From the NCBI RefSeq assembly GCF_037645805.1, contig NZ_JBBEXE010000006.1:219596-283595 (forward strand): a stretch of DNA of 64,000 nt, in the 5' to 3' direction. Of this stretch, positions 35,063 to 44,615 are shown piece by piece (the stretch's first letter is position 1; every line of letters starts with the position of its first letter). Below the pieces are notes generated by a model. It had not been told where the DNA came from, did not search any database, and saw only the letters and a list, made by a program, of their open reading frames with translations. The DNA is from Leptobacterium_A meishanense. Lineage in GTDB: Bacteria; Bacteroidota; Bacteroidia; Flavobacteriales; Flavobacteriaceae. A program made the translations under genes and the position numbers.

Positions 35063-35950
35063 ATGCGTTTGTTGCATCTTTTTTCAATAGTTGTATTTCT
35101 TGTTTTTTCGCATACCATAGCTGCACAGGGTGTTCTTCAATATAATTTGAAAAAAGATGACACCTTCAAAATATATCAACATGCCAATCAACTAATCACT
35201 CAGGATATAAATGGTATGATACAGGAAGTAACCAATGATTTTTCAGGAATTATACAACTGGTTGTTTCCGACACCTCTAAAAATGGTTATATAATTGAAA
35301 TGACATACTTGGACCTGAAGCTTAAAATGAGTTCTAATCTGGAAGGATTATTGATGGATGTGAATGCAAAAGACACTATTCGCAATAGTATAGAAACAAA
35401 AATGTTTAATGCTATGCTAAATCATCCTGTTGTTATTAATATGGCTAAAACAGGTGATATTTTATCTGTAACAAAAGCTGATAAATTGATCGATCGCATG
35501 CTTGATGCGACTGATATTGAAGATGAATTTACCTTGTCTGTTATGAGGGCTTCCCTAGAAACTAATTATAGTTCTGATTCTTTATCTGAAAGCTTCAAAC
35601 AGATGACTTATTTTTACTCGGGGCAAACCATCGCGGTTAATGACTCATGGACAAATACATATACCGGAAAGCTGGCTACTGAAAATATATGGCAGCTAAA
35701 ATCTTGGAATAAAGAAGAAGCCTCTTTAACAGCCAGTGCTGATGCTATCATGAAAACAGAGCAAATGGGTGTTAGCATGCATTTAACAGGGCAACAAAAA
35801 ACAGCTGTTACTATTGATGCTACAAGTGGTTTCTTAAATGAAATGACTGTAGAAGGGACTTTTAACGGAAATTCTGTAATAGCTTTAATTGGTGATGATG
35901 AAATTCCGACAACCATTACATCTAAAACGACATTTCAACGTATTAAATAA
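35063..35950 (+). CDS. DUF6263 family secreted protein
   Basis: 295 residues with a signal peptide ('LLHLFSIVVFLVFSHTIAAQ'). The body ('LQYNLKKDDTFKIYQHANQL', 'DFSGIIQLVVSDTSKNGYII', 'QTIAVNDSWTNTYTGKLATE', ending 'TTITSKTTFQRIK') matches the DUF6263 pattern of Bacteroidota envelope proteins. Function unknown. A TACCTTTG -7 box lies 25 bp upstream. The next gene starts 6 bp after the stop, so the two probably form an operon. Confidence 0.82.
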   Translation: MRLLHLFSIVVFLVFSHTIAAQGVLQYNLKKDDTFKIYQHANQLITQDINGMIQEVTNDFSGIIQLVVSDTSKNGYIIEMTYLDLKLKMSSNLEGLLMDVNAKDTIRNSIETKMFNAMLNHPVVINMAKTGDILSVTKADKLIDRMLDATDIEDEFTLSVMRASLETNYSSDSLSESFKQMTYFYSGQTIAVNDSWTNTYTGKLATENIWQLKSWNKEEASLTASADAIMKTEQMGVSMHLTGQQKTAVTIDATSGFLNEMTVEGTFNGNSVIALIGDDEIPTTITSKTTFQRIK

Positions 35951-35956
35951 AAAATA

Positions 35957-36472
35957 ATGTTCAATAAAATATTTAAACTTATTATTGCGGGATTAATTAT
36001 TGCAACTGCTGTGTGGCAATTTACAGAAGGGTATATTGGAAATGGTATTGCCCTTATTTTTTTATCACTTGTTTTTATTTTCCTCTATTTTCGGAACGAG
36101 CTAATTTTATTAGCTTTCCTAAGGATGCGGAAACAAGATTTTGAAGGCACTAAAAAATGGCTGAACCGGATTTCCAATCCTGAAACTGCACTTACCACCA
36201 AACAACAAGGGTACTATAATTACCTGCACGGTATTATGGCATCACAAACCAATTTGACCGAGGCTGAAAAATATTTTAAGAAGGCTTTGAAACTTGGACT
36301 CTCTATGAGTTATGATATTGCCATGGCGAAACTAAGCTTGGCAGGAATCGCTATGCAAAAAAGAAGAAAACGGGAAGCTACCATGCTACTGAATGAAGCA
36401 AAAAAACTGGATAAGCAAAACATGCTTTCTGAACAGATAAAGATGATGCAACAGCAGATGAAACGAATATAA
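35957..36472 (+). CDS. membrane protein with helical-repeat C-terminus
   Basis: 171 residues. Two N-terminal membrane helices ('IIAGLIIATAVWQF' and 'GIALIFLSLVFIFLYFRNEL'), then a soluble alpha-helical part resembling TPR repeats ('QQGYYNYLHGIMASQTNLTE', 'AEKYFKKALKLGLSMSYDIA', 'REATMLLNEAKKLDKQN'). Probably a scaffold facing the cytosol; no specific function recognised. Ends 8 bp before the convergent cardiolipin synthase gene. Confidence 0.78.
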   Translation: MFNKIFKLIIAGLIIATAVWQFTEGYIGNGIALIFLSLVFIFLYFRNELILLAFLRMRKQDFEGTKKWLNRISNPETALTTKQQGYYNYLHGIMASQTNLTEAEKYFKKALKLGLSMSYDIAMAKLSLAGIAMQKRRKREATMLLNEAKKLDKQNMLSEQIKMMQQQMKRI

Positions 36473-36480
36473 AATTTCTC

Positions 36481-37935
36481 TTACAGCAATGGCGCCCATA
36501 GGCGACAGAACGATTCTTTTAATTTCTGGCTGAACTTTCTTCCCTGCCAACTATCTAAATTCAACTCTTCACAATATCTAAAATCTTCCTGGAAGGATTG
36601 AAAAGTAGATTTGGCAACCTCTTCATCATAAATAAGTGCATTGATTTCAAAATTAGTCGTAAAACTCCTATAGTCCATATTAGCTGTGCCTATGGTAGTA
36701 AATATACCATCTACCAAAATTACTTTTGCATGGATGAACCCTTTCTCATATAAATAAACATGTACCCCGGATGCCAATAACTCTTCCACAAAAGAATAGG
36801 AAGCATACTTAGATGCCCAGGAATCCGAATCTTTAGGTATAATAAGCTTCACTTCTACCCCTCCCCTCGATGCCGTCGTTAGGGCAGTCAAAATCTCATC
36901 ATTTGGAATAAAGTAAGGCGTAGCAACATATATATAATCATCCGCTACATTAATAGCTGTAAAAATCGCCTCCATAATATTGGCCCAATCAGAATCAGGG
37001 CCACTTGCTGCAATCTGTACAGCAGTTGATTTAGAAACGGCATGTTTGGGAAACAAAGAAGCATCCACTTTAATATCAATATCAGTAACAAAATCCCAAT
37101 TCAATAAAAAATGCAATTGCAAGGAACCCACTGCCTCACCTTCTATACGTATATGGGTATCGCGCCAAAATAACCCTGAACCATTATTCACATATCTGCT
37201 TGCTATATTCATGCCGCCTACATAACCTACCTTACCGTCAATGACTATTATTTTTCTGTGATTCCGATAATTAAGTTTACCGGCAAACCGTGGAAAATAA
37301 ACCGGCATAAATGCCCGAAATATTATACCGGCTTTTTTCATTTTTTGTTTTGAATGCCTTGATATCCTACTTCCTACATAATCATAACTTAATTTCACTT
37401 TTATCCCTGATTTTGCCTTCTCACATAAAAGATCGATAAGCTTACTACCCAACTCATCATCTTCAATAATATAATATTCCATATGGATGGTAGCCGTTGC
37501 TCCCTTAATATCTTCAATAAGGCGTGGGAATTTAGCTTCCCCATTGATAAGAACCTCTACATGATTATGCTTTGTTAAGGGAGCATCTTGGTTTTTTTGC
37601 AGCAAACGTACTAACCGAATTTTATCCGCCAAAGCATCTTTAGTAAATAATGGAAATTCTTTTTCATGACGGTCCAGTGCCTTTCGCCATTGCTTAATGT
37701 TTTGCTGGTCTAGGATGTTTTTTCGTCTGAAAATCTTGTTTTTTCTATATTCCTGCCCAAAAAAGTAGTAAACTACCAACCCCAAAAAAGGAAAGACAAC
37801 CAATAAGAGTAAATAAGATAAGGCTTTTGTAGGGTTGATATTATTGAGCAGGATAGTAACTGCAGCAAAAAAAGCAATGACATAGTTGAGTGTAATAAAA
37901 AGTTCCCATGCATGCTCTTTTATATATATCCACAT
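36481..37935 (-). CDS. cls: cardiolipin synthase
   Basis: 484 residues. Two N-terminal transmembrane helices ('LNYVIAFFAAVTILLNNI', 'ALSYLLLLVVFPFLGLVVYY') and two phospholipase-D HKD motifs: 'NHRKIIVIDGKVGYVGGMN' (~residue 225) and 'IHAKVILVDGIFTTIGTANM' (~residue 405). Makes cardiolipin from phosphatidylglycerol at the inner membrane. Its start overlaps the stop of the upstream lytic transglycosylase gene (TAATG), indicating coupling. Confidence 0.95.
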   Translation of the reverse strand: MWIYIKEHAWELFITLNYVIAFFAAVTILLNNINPTKALSYLLLLVVFPFLGLVVYYFFGQEYRKNKIFRRKNILDQQNIKQWRKALDRHEKEFPLFTKDALADKIRLVRLLQKNQDAPLTKHNHVEVLINGEAKFPRLIEDIKGATATIHMEYYIIEDDELGSKLIDLLCEKAKSGIKVKLSYDYVGSRISRHSKQKMKKAGIIFRAFMPVYFPRFAGKLNYRNHRKIIVIDGKVGYVGGMNIASRYVNNGSGLFWRDTHIRIEGEAVGSLQLHFLLNWDFVTDIDIKVDASLFPKHAVSKSTAVQIAASGPDSDWANIMEAIFTAINVADDYIYVATPYFIPNDEILTALTTASRGGVEVKLIIPKDSDSWASKYASYSFVEELLASGVHVYLYEKGFIHAKVILVDGIFTTIGTANMDYRSFTTNFEINALIYDEEVAKSTFQSFQEDFRYCEELNLDSWQGRKFSQKLKESFCRLWAPLL

Positions 37936-38873
37936 TATTTACCTACCTGATAATAACCATCTTTAGGAATTTCTATTTGATATTTTCTTCGGGATTTATT
38001 GTTCAAAAAAGATTCTCTCAACCAAGGATTATGTATTTTAAGAACCTTGTAACTGATATTGAATCCCTCAGAGAAAGCAGTAAAATCAGAAACTGCAGTA
38101 TCTACTTCCACTTCATAAGTGGGGACTGATGAATATAAATGCGCTTCATCTACATTAAAACCATATTTCTCGGGGCTGGATATAATTTCTTTAAAAGCCA
38201 AAATGCGAAACACATACCTTCCTGTTTCTTCTCCCAATAACAGATCGTAATAACTTTCAGCTGATTGTTTGTTTAACCGCTTATCAACACCATATTGACC
38301 GGCATTATATGCAGCCGCCGTTAATGTCCAACTACCAAAGCGTTCTTTTGCATCTTTTAAATATTTGCAAGCAGCCTCCGTTGATTTTTTTAAATGATAA
38401 CGTTCATCAACATTGCTATTCACTTCCAAACCATACTCTCTGGCGGTTTCACGCATAAACTGCCAATACCCTGTTGCGTTCGCCGGAGAAATAACATTTT
38501 GAAGTCCGCTTTCTGCGATGGCCAAATATTTAAAATCATCAGGCACCCCATGTTCTTTCAATATGGGCTCAATAATGGGAAAATATTTTTTTGCCCTTTT
38601 TATAAGCAGTAGTGTATTTGATTGCCAATACGTGTTGACCAATAACTCTCTATCTAACCGTTCTCGGATATCCGGATCATTAACCGGAACATCTTCCTCT
38701 GCAAAACTTAATGTCTCAGGAATTGATACTGAATATACATTATACTTATCAGCTGTATTCCCTATATTTTTATTATCAGGCATATCTTTATCCGAACGGA
38801 TTGCGCTTACAGATAAAGAAATAATAAAAACAGCCCCTAAGAGCATCAAGGTATTCTTTATGTAGGTTATCAT
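37935..38873 (-). CDS. lytic transglycosylase (SLT domain)
   Basis: 312 residues. N-terminal signal or anchor ('TLMLLGAVFIISLSVSAI'). SLT-type domain, residues ~95-230: 'PDDFKYLAIAESGLQNVISP' with the catalytic Glu of AIAESG, 'ATGYWQFMRETAREYGLEV', 'STEAACKYLKDAKERFGSWT' and 'AAAYNAGQYGVDKRL'. It resembles MltD without LysM repeats; the C-terminal ~60 residues are a degenerate binding region. Cleaves peptidoglycan in the periplasm. Confidence 0.9.
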   Translation of the reverse strand: MITYIKNTLMLLGAVFIISLSVSAIRSDKDMPDNKNIGNTADKYNVYSVSIPETLSFAEEDVPVNDPDIRERLDRELLVNTYWQSNTLLLIKRAKKYFPIIEPILKEHGVPDDFKYLAIAESGLQNVISPANATGYWQFMRETAREYGLEVNSNVDERYHLKKSTEAACKYLKDAKERFGSWTLTAAAYNAGQYGVDKRLNKQSAESYYDLLLGEETGRYVFRILAFKEIISSPEKYGFNVDEAHLYSSVPTYEVEVDTAVSDFTAFSEGFNISYKVLKIHNPWLRESFLNNKSRRKYQIEIPKDGYYQVGK

Positions 38874-38915
38874 GACGTAATTTTTGCTTAAAGATACTAA
38901 AAATACCAGAAATTG

Positions 38916-39575
38916 TTATTCTGCGAGCAGTTTTGGGAGGTTTTCATTGAACCATTTATATTTATTGATAATCATAATATGTGTCCCTCCTTTCACTTCT
39001 ATATACTCTTTTAAATAAACCGTAGGAAATACACCATCTTTTTCTCCATGAATATGTACTATTCCAGGAATAGGCTGTTCCTGTTGCCAATGGACAATTT
39101 GATCGATACTCCAATCAATATAATATTTATCCCTGACAGAGAGATATTTTTCATACAAAGACAATCGTTTATTAACAGACTCTCCAAAAGCATATTTTGC
39201 CAAAAGTTCTATGTTGTTTACCAGTCCTGTTGGAAGCAGCTTATGCACTTTTGTATATCGGGCAAAAATCATACGTTTAGGTAACTCATAACGTGTTTTG
39301 ACACTGGAAATAATGATGATTTTTTTTGTTATAATATGTTTGGCCATTTCCTGAACAAGAATACCCCCAAAAGAAACTCCAATCAAAATGGGGTCTTTAT
39401 GTATTATCTCGTCACACATATGCAGAGCATATGCTTTTAAAGATTCTCCTTTTTCAGGAATAGCCCATTGTAATAAATGCATTTCATATACGTTGACAGG
39501 CAATTGTATCTTTTCAAAGATAGAAGGGTTTGCCGCCATACCAGGCATTAAATAAACATGGGTTTTCTTATCCAA
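38916..39575 (-). CDS. alpha/beta hydrolase, cytosolic
   Basis: 219 residues from a TTG start at 39575 (MDKKTHVYLMPGMAANP); no ATG gives a full N-terminus. Oxyanion region 'YLMPGMAANPSIFEKI', nucleophile elbow 'LIGVSFGGILVQEMA' (GVSFGG), acid region 'HGEKDGVFP' and catalytic His in 'KGGTHIMIINK'. No signal peptide. Substrate unknown. Confidence 0.8.
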   Translation of the reverse strand: MDKKTHVYLMPGMAANPSIFEKIQLPVNVYEMHLLQWAIPEKGESLKAYALHMCDEIIHKDPILIGVSFGGILVQEMAKHIITKKIIIISSVKTRYELPKRMIFARYTKVHKLLPTGLVNNIELLAKYAFGESVNKRLSLYEKYLSVRDKYYIDWSIDQIVHWQQEQPIPGIVHIHGEKDGVFPTVYLKEYIEVKGGTHIMIINKYKWFNENLPKLLAE

Positions 39576-39769
39576 ATTATAATTGTTTAATCACTGTAAA
39601 AGAGACAACTAACAATATTTTTTTGTATCTTTGTTTAGTCAAAAATAAGACATCTTCCTCAACCAATAAATAATAGTAGTATTACCAAATCGTGAATTAT
39701 GCCTGCGCAGGGGTAGTTTTATGCTTCTGTGTTTTTATTTGACAGATAATTAAACACTATAATAATCAC

Positions 39770-40069
39770 ATGACAACGAACGAGTTAACGATTCAAGACA
39801 ACAATTTTCTTAGGCAATTTGAAGTGAAAATGGATGGGCAATTAGCCAAAATCGAATATTCTTCACAAGAGCGAAAGATATTTTTAACTAAGTTGGTTAT
39901 ACCAGATGGTATTGCTGATGAAAACTTTAAAGAGGATTTTATTAAAGCCGTACTACACGAAATTGAAGAAATGAATACTAAGGTAGTGCCTACTTGTCCC
40001 GAAATAGCGAGGTTCCTAAGAAAAAATAAGCAATACAAAGACTTACTCCCCGTCGGAATACGAATTTGA
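39770..40069 (+). CDS. NATD1-type GCN5-related N-acetyltransferase-like protein
   Basis: 99 residues. The pattern 'FEVKMDGQLAKIEYSSQERK', 'FLTKLVIPDGI', 'FKEDFIKAVLHEIEEMNTKV' and 'VPTCPEIARFLRKNKQYKDL' matches the short GNAT relatives (COG2388/NATD1), including the KV.P.CP..A.FL signature. A TATCTTTG -7 box lies at 39626-39633, giving a ~130-nt leader with no recognised structure. An intrinsic terminator follows at 40076. Confidence 0.82.
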   Translation: MTTNELTIQDNNFLRQFEVKMDGQLAKIEYSSQERKIFLTKLVIPDGIADENFKEDFIKAVLHEIEEMNTKVVPTCPEIARFLRKNKQYKDLLPVGIRI

Positions 40070-40075
40070 TTTTAC

Positions 40076-40102
40076 ATCCCGATCACCAATCGGGATTTTT
40101 TT
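40076..40102 (+). terminator. intrinsic terminator after the NATD1 gene
   Basis: ATCCCGAT (40076-40083), loop cacca, ATCGGGAT (40089-40096), then a run of T to 40102. It also covers the convergent end of mtaB, whose stop is at 40101-40103. Confidence 0.8.
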
Positions 40103-41429
40103 ATGAAATTACTGCTGCTCCTAAATAATCAAATCGAGCTAGTCCATCTATATCAATCTCAGTAAGTTTTACCTCTTGAAGCGTATTTACTAATTCCGGG
40201 TTCCAAGGCGCTTTAACCTTAACATAATTTTCTGTAAAACCATGAATATACCCTTGCTTATTTTCCCCCTCAAAAAGTACTGTATAAACCGTTCCTAGTT
40301 GTTTTTCATAAAAAGCCCTACGTTTTTTTACAGAAAGGCCGCGAAGCATTTTGCTTCGCTTCGTCCGTATAGCTTTAGGGACAACCCCATCCATAGTGGC
40401 CGCTAACGTATTATCCCGTTCTGAATAGGTGAATACATGTAGATATGAAATATCTAGTTCGTTCAAAAAATGATACGTCTCTAAAAAATGGTCTTCTGTT
40501 TCTCCGGGAAACCCTACAATCACATCTACCCCAATACACGCATGTGGCATTGCTTCTTTGATTCTTGAAATGCGGTCTGCATACAACTCACGTTGATAAC
40601 GCCTTCGCATTTGTTTCAAAATTTCATTACTACCACTCTGTAATGGAATATGAAAATGCGGAACAAATGTGCGGCTTCTTGCAACATAGTCAATAATTTC
40701 ATTTTTCAGTAGGTTTGGCTCTATAGAAGATATTCGAAGTCGCTCAATCCCTGTTACTTCATCCAACGCAGTGACTAACTCATAAAAAGTATGTGCATGT
40801 TTTTTATTACCAAATTCCCCTTTTCCATAATCGCCAATGTTCACTCCGGTAAGTACAATTTCTTTGATCCCTTTATTTGCTATCTCCTGGGCATTTTTTA
40901 TAACATTTTGTAATGTGTCACTACGCGATATCCCTCTTGCTAAAGGAATGGTGCAATAAGTACATTTATAATCACATCCGTCCTGCACTTTTAGAAAAGC
41001 CCGTGTTCGGTCACCAATCGAATAACTACCTACATAAAAATCAGCCTCCTCAATTTCGCAAGCATGTATTTTTCCGAAATCATTTTTAGTAAGATTATTA
41101 AGGTAATCTGTAATCTTAAACTTTTCAGTAGCTCCCAGTACTAAATCTACGCCATCTACAGCGACCAGTTCTTCCGGTTTTAACTGGGCATAGCAACCTA
41201 CGGCAACCACAAAAGCATCAGGGTTGGTATGCAATGCCTGTTTCACGATTTTTTTAAATTGCTTATCTGCATTTTCTGTGACTGAGCAGGTATTAATTAC
41301 ATAAATAGCTGCCTTCTCTGAAAAATCAACCCTATCAAAACCTTCATCTGTAAAATTTCTGGCAATAGTAGATGTTTCTGAAAAATTCAGTTTGCAACCC
41401 AATGTATAAAACGCTACTTTTTTTCTCAC
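40101..41429 (-). CDS. mtaB: tRNA t6A37 methylthiotransferase MtaB
   Basis: 442 residues with a GTG start at 41429 (no upstream in-frame ATG). Radical-SAM methylthiotransferase converting t6A to ms2t6A at tRNA position 37. N-terminal UPF0004 cluster Cys in 'FYTLGCKLNFSE', 'NTCSVTENADKQ' and 'VGCYAQLKPEE'; radical-SAM cluster 'GCDYKCTYCTIPLARG'; 'EIVLTGVNIGDYG' and 'FHIPLQSGSNEILKQMRRRY' follow, with a C-terminal TRAM domain. MtaB-type rather than MiaB-type by its N-terminus. Confidence 0.95.
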   Translation of the reverse strand: MRKKVAFYTLGCKLNFSETSTIARNFTDEGFDRVDFSEKAAIYVINTCSVTENADKQFKKIVKQALHTNPDAFVVAVGCYAQLKPEELVAVDGVDLVLGATEKFKITDYLNNLTKNDFGKIHACEIEEADFYVGSYSIGDRTRAFLKVQDGCDYKCTYCTIPLARGISRSDTLQNVIKNAQEIANKGIKEIVLTGVNIGDYGKGEFGNKKHAHTFYELVTALDEVTGIERLRISSIEPNLLKNEIIDYVARSRTFVPHFHIPLQSGSNEILKQMRRRYQRELYADRISRIKEAMPHACIGVDVIVGFPGETEDHFLETYHFLNELDISYLHVFTYSERDNTLAATMDGVVPKAIRTKRSKMLRGLSVKKRRAFYEKQLGTVYTVLFEGENKQGYIHGFTENYVKVKAPWNPELVNTLQEVKLTEIDIDGLARFDYLGAAVIS

Positions 41430-41509
41430 CTTTATCTGTGGTCCCCGAATTTTTATCAGGTTTTTTTTTAATCTATCTTTATCAAATAAAAGCTCAAAGG
41501 CTATTTAAA

Positions 41510-41600
41510 AAATGCAGTCATTTCGATTCCGTATTTACGGGAGAGAAATCCAATATATTAATCATTAAATATTTCGACTGCGCTCAATATGACAATTAGC
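41510..41600. repeat. REP-like intergenic element
   Basis: Opens with 'gcagtcatttcgattccgta', has 'gggagagaaatcc', and closes with 'atttcgactgcgctcaatat' and 'gac'. Same vocabulary as the 146-bp array and the 58.6-kb element, with the ends in inverted orientation (gtcat ... atgac). It sits between divergent genes; no ORF. Confidence 0.7.
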
Positions 41601-41658
41601 TATTTTTAAAATATCCTCATGGCATGTATAGCAGGGCAAATATACCAACAAATATTGT

Positions 41659-43296
41659 ATGATGAAACTGAAATATAATTCTTATAAAAGCATAAAAAGC
41701 TATTTATCAATAGGTTATATTGCACTCATCTTTATCTCCTGTGCTAATGAAAATAAAAGTTCCCGCGAACATCTAGTATTTAGGTATAATGAACATTCAA
41801 ACATAGCTTCGCTCGACCCTGCTTTTGCTAAAAACCAAGCGGATATATGGGCTACCAATCAATTATTTAATGGATTAGTTCAATTAGATGATTCATTAAA
41901 CATTCAACCGGATATTGCAAAAGATTGGTTTATTTCAGGTGATGCCCTCACATATACATTCACTTTACGGAAAGGTGTCTTTTTTCATAAGCACAATCTT
42001 TTTGGGAAAGACAGTACCCGGCAGGTAAATGCCCACGATTTTGAATATAGCTTTGGACGTTTATTAGATCCTCAAGTAGCATCTCCCGGAAGATGGGTAA
42101 TGAATTATGTGGAAAACTTCAAGGCTTTAAATGATACTGTTTTTTCTATTCAGCTTAAACAACCATTTCCTGCCTTTTTAGGGTTACTTACTACCAAATA
42201 TTGCTCTGTTGTTCCTAAAGAAATAGTAGAAGCAACTGGAAATAAATTTAGGTCCCACCCGATAGGAACGGGCCCTTTCAAGTTCAAACTATGGGAAGAA
42301 AATACCAAACTGGTTTTTAGAAAAAATGAGTTGTATTACGAAAAAGACAGCGAAGGAAATGCATTGCCCTATCTAGAAGCCGTTGCTATTACCTTTTTAC
42401 CGGATAAGCAGAGTGAATTTTTACAATTTGTTCAGGGAAATATTGATTTCCTTAATTCACTGGATGCTTCATATAAAGATGAACTATTAACCACCGATGG
42501 AAAACTACAGGCTAAATACAGAAGCAGATTTAACATGGCGACTACGCCTTTTTTAAACACTGAATACCTTGGTTTTTTTCTAGAGAGCAATATGCCCGAA
42601 ATACAATCGGGGGCAATTAGAAAGGCTATAAATTATGGTTTTGACAGAAAAAAGATGATCACCTATTTACGCAATGGTATTGGTACTCCTGCCCTAAATG
42701 GTTTTATACCAAAGGGGCTGCCCGGATTTACCAATATAGAAGGATATAACTACCAACCGGAAAAAGCAAAAAAGCTTATTGAGCAGTTCAAAAAGGAAAC
42801 TGGTATCAACCAACCGGAAATTACCATTACTACAGATGCTAACTACTTGGATTTATGTGAATATATTCAACGAGAAATCGAAAAAACAGGGTTGAAAGTC
42901 AATATTGATGTAGTCCCTCCTGCTACACTGCGTCAAAGCAAGGCTACCGGAAAGTTAGACGCTTTTCGTGCCAGTTGGATTGCTGATTATCCGGACGCAG
43001 AAAACTATTTGTCCCTGTATTACAGTAAAAATTTTGCGCCCAACGGGCCTAATTATACACATTTTAAGAACCTACAATTTGACACTTGGTATGAAACTGC
43101 TTCCAGGGAGGTTAATAATGAAAAGCGCTACCGGCTCTATGAAAAAATGGATAGCCTCATTATAAGTCAAGCACCGATAATCCCTTTGTATTATGACCAA
43201 GCTATACGATTTACTAAAAAAAACGTGCACGGATTGGAAAGTAACCCTGCAAATATTTTGAGTTTAAAAAGAGTGAAGAAAATAAAAGGACTATAA
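41659..43296 (+). CDS. peptide-type ABC transporter substrate-binding lipoprotein (SBP family 5)
   Basis: 545 residues. Lipoprotein signal 'YIALIFISCANE'. Family 5 features: 'ASLDPAFAKNQADIWATNQL', 'LFNGLVQLDDSLNIQPDIAK', 'TYTFTLRKGVFFHKH', 'SHPIGTGPFKFKLWEENT', 'AIRKAINYGFDRKKMI' and 'ASWIADYPDAENYLSLYYS'. Binds oligopeptides or dipeptides in characterised relatives. No permease or ATPase gene is adjacent, so it is an orphan here and must work with components encoded elsewhere. Confidence 0.92.
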   Translation: MMKLKYNSYKSIKSYLSIGYIALIFISCANENKSSREHLVFRYNEHSNIASLDPAFAKNQADIWATNQLFNGLVQLDDSLNIQPDIAKDWFISGDALTYTFTLRKGVFFHKHNLFGKDSTRQVNAHDFEYSFGRLLDPQVASPGRWVMNYVENFKALNDTVFSIQLKQPFPAFLGLLTTKYCSVVPKEIVEATGNKFRSHPIGTGPFKFKLWEENTKLVFRKNELYYEKDSEGNALPYLEAVAITFLPDKQSEFLQFVQGNIDFLNSLDASYKDELLTTDGKLQAKYRSRFNMATTPFLNTEYLGFFLESNMPEIQSGAIRKAINYGFDRKKMITYLRNGIGTPALNGFIPKGLPGFTNIEGYNYQPEKAKKLIEQFKKETGINQPEITITTDANYLDLCEYIQREIEKTGLKVNIDVVPPATLRQSKATGKLDAFRASWIADYPDAENYLSLYYSKNFAPNGPNYTHFKNLQFDTWYETASREVNNEKRYRLYEKMDSLIISQAPIIPLYYDQAIRFTKKNVHGLESNPANILSLKRVKKIKGL

Positions 43297-43317
43297 TTTA
43301 TTAATAGTCATAAAACC

Positions 43318-44496
43318 TTAGTTTCTCCGCCATTTTTTAGTCAATTCAAAAACATGTTCCAAGATAGCTTTATCTTCTTCGGTAAGTGTTGTATTTCTCC
43401 GTTCCATTACTTTTTCGGCTACTTCAAAAGCCTTTTGGGTACGATATGTTGCATAACCCGCTGCGCCTCCCCAGCTAAAACTCGGAACAAAATTACGTGG
43501 AAATCCACTTCCGAAAATGTTTGCATTAACTCCTACAACCGTTCCAGTATTAAACATGGTATTGATACCACACTTGCTATGGTCACCCATCATCAATCCA
43601 CAGAATTGCAGACCAGTTTTGGCAAAATTTTCTGTTTCATAATTCCATAGCCGTACTTCAGAATAGTCATTTTTTAAATTGGAAGTATTGGTATCCGCTC
43701 CTAAGTTGCACCATTCACCTATTACCGCATTTCCCATAAAGCCATCATGTCCTTTGTTGGCGTATCCAAAAAATACGGCATTATTGACCTCTCCACCTAC
43801 TTTGCTATAAGGGCCTACAGTAGTAGCGCCATAAATTTTTGCTCCCATTTTCACAGTCGCCCCTTCACAAAGGGCAAAACCCCCACGGATACTAGTCCCT
43901 TCCATCACTTCTGCATCCCTGCCAATATAAATAGGTCCGTTAGTTGCATTCAAAACAGTACATGCTACTTTGGCCCCTTCTTCTAAGAAAATATGTTCAG
44001 GAGCAATTACTTGATTGTTTTCAGGAACCGGTTGGCTTTTCCGACCGGAGGTCAACAACTCAAAATCAGCTTGCAAAGCTGCACCATTTTTAGAAAAAAT
44101 ATCCCAGGAGTGTTTAATTTGCAATAACGGTTCTTCGATATATTCAATCACCTTATATTTTTCAAAATCTACAGTCTCTTGAGCTTCGTTGATAAAAAAA
44201 GCAACTACCTCTTCCTCATAAAAGACAGCTTCACCCTGTTTTAGGTTTTTAACGATAGCTGCTAGACTTTTATTTGGAAGAAAAGAAGCATTGATGAGTA
44301 TATTTTCTTCCAACTCTACCATTGGGAATTTGGCAGCTAAATAATCCTCAGTAATTGTAGTGGTGGTATAGCCTAAATATTTTTCCCACTTTTCACGAAT
44401 TGTAAGAATCCCGATGCGGATATCAGCTACCGGACGAGTATATGTAAAAGGTAAAAGCGCATTTCTTACAGGCCCGTCAAAAAGAATATAATTCAT
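43318..44496 (-). CDS. GlmU-like sugar nucleotidyltransferase family protein
   Basis: 392 residues. N-terminus 'MNYILFDGPVRNALLPFTYT' and 'RPVADIRIGILTIREKWEKY' are typical of the Bacteroidota GlmU-like family. The second half is a left-handed beta-helix with hexapeptide repeats: 'GPIYIGRDAEVMEGTSIRGG', 'ATVKMGAKIYGATTVGPYSK', 'NAVIGEWCNLGADTNTSNLK' and 'FNTGTVVGVNANIFG'. Probably a nucleotidyl- or acyltransferase in envelope sugar metabolism; true GlmU has a different N-terminal motif (LAAGKGTRM), which is missing. Confidence 0.85.
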   Translation of the reverse strand: MNYILFDGPVRNALLPFTYTRPVADIRIGILTIREKWEKYLGYTTTTITEDYLAAKFPMVELEENILINASFLPNKSLAAIVKNLKQGEAVFYEEEVVAFFINEAQETVDFEKYKVIEYIEEPLLQIKHSWDIFSKNGAALQADFELLTSGRKSQPVPENNQVIAPEHIFLEEGAKVACTVLNATNGPIYIGRDAEVMEGTSIRGGFALCEGATVKMGAKIYGATTVGPYSKVGGEVNNAVFFGYANKGHDGFMGNAVIGEWCNLGADTNTSNLKNDYSEVRLWNYETENFAKTGLQFCGLMMGDHSKCGINTMFNTGTVVGVNANIFGSGFPRNFVPSFSWGGAAGYATYRTQKAFEVAEKVMERRNTTLTEEDKAILEHVFELTKKWRRN

Positions 44497-44556
44497 TTAA
44501 AACCAGATTTTAAGTAAAGATACTTTTTTTGAGGTTTACAGGAATATTTCACTCAT

Positions 44557-44597
44557 AAAAAAGCCCCTTCCGAAAATAATTCGAAAGAGGTTTTTTC
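44557..44597 (-). terminator. rpmE2 terminator
   Basis: CCTCTTTCGAA pairs (with G-T wobbles) with TTCGGAAGGGG around an AT loop (44563-44590). On the minus strand it is followed by CTTTTTT. It sits 25 bp beyond the L31 stop and before the GlmU-like gene. T runs on both sides may let it act in either direction. Confidence 0.7.
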
Positions 44598-44615
44598 TAT
44601 TTTTTTTAACAAAAA

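Noticed and set aside
43318..44496. True bifunctional GlmU
   Set aside because: The N-terminal pyrophosphorylase motif LAAGKGTRM is absent; the sequence fits the separate GlmU-like family of Bacteroidota.
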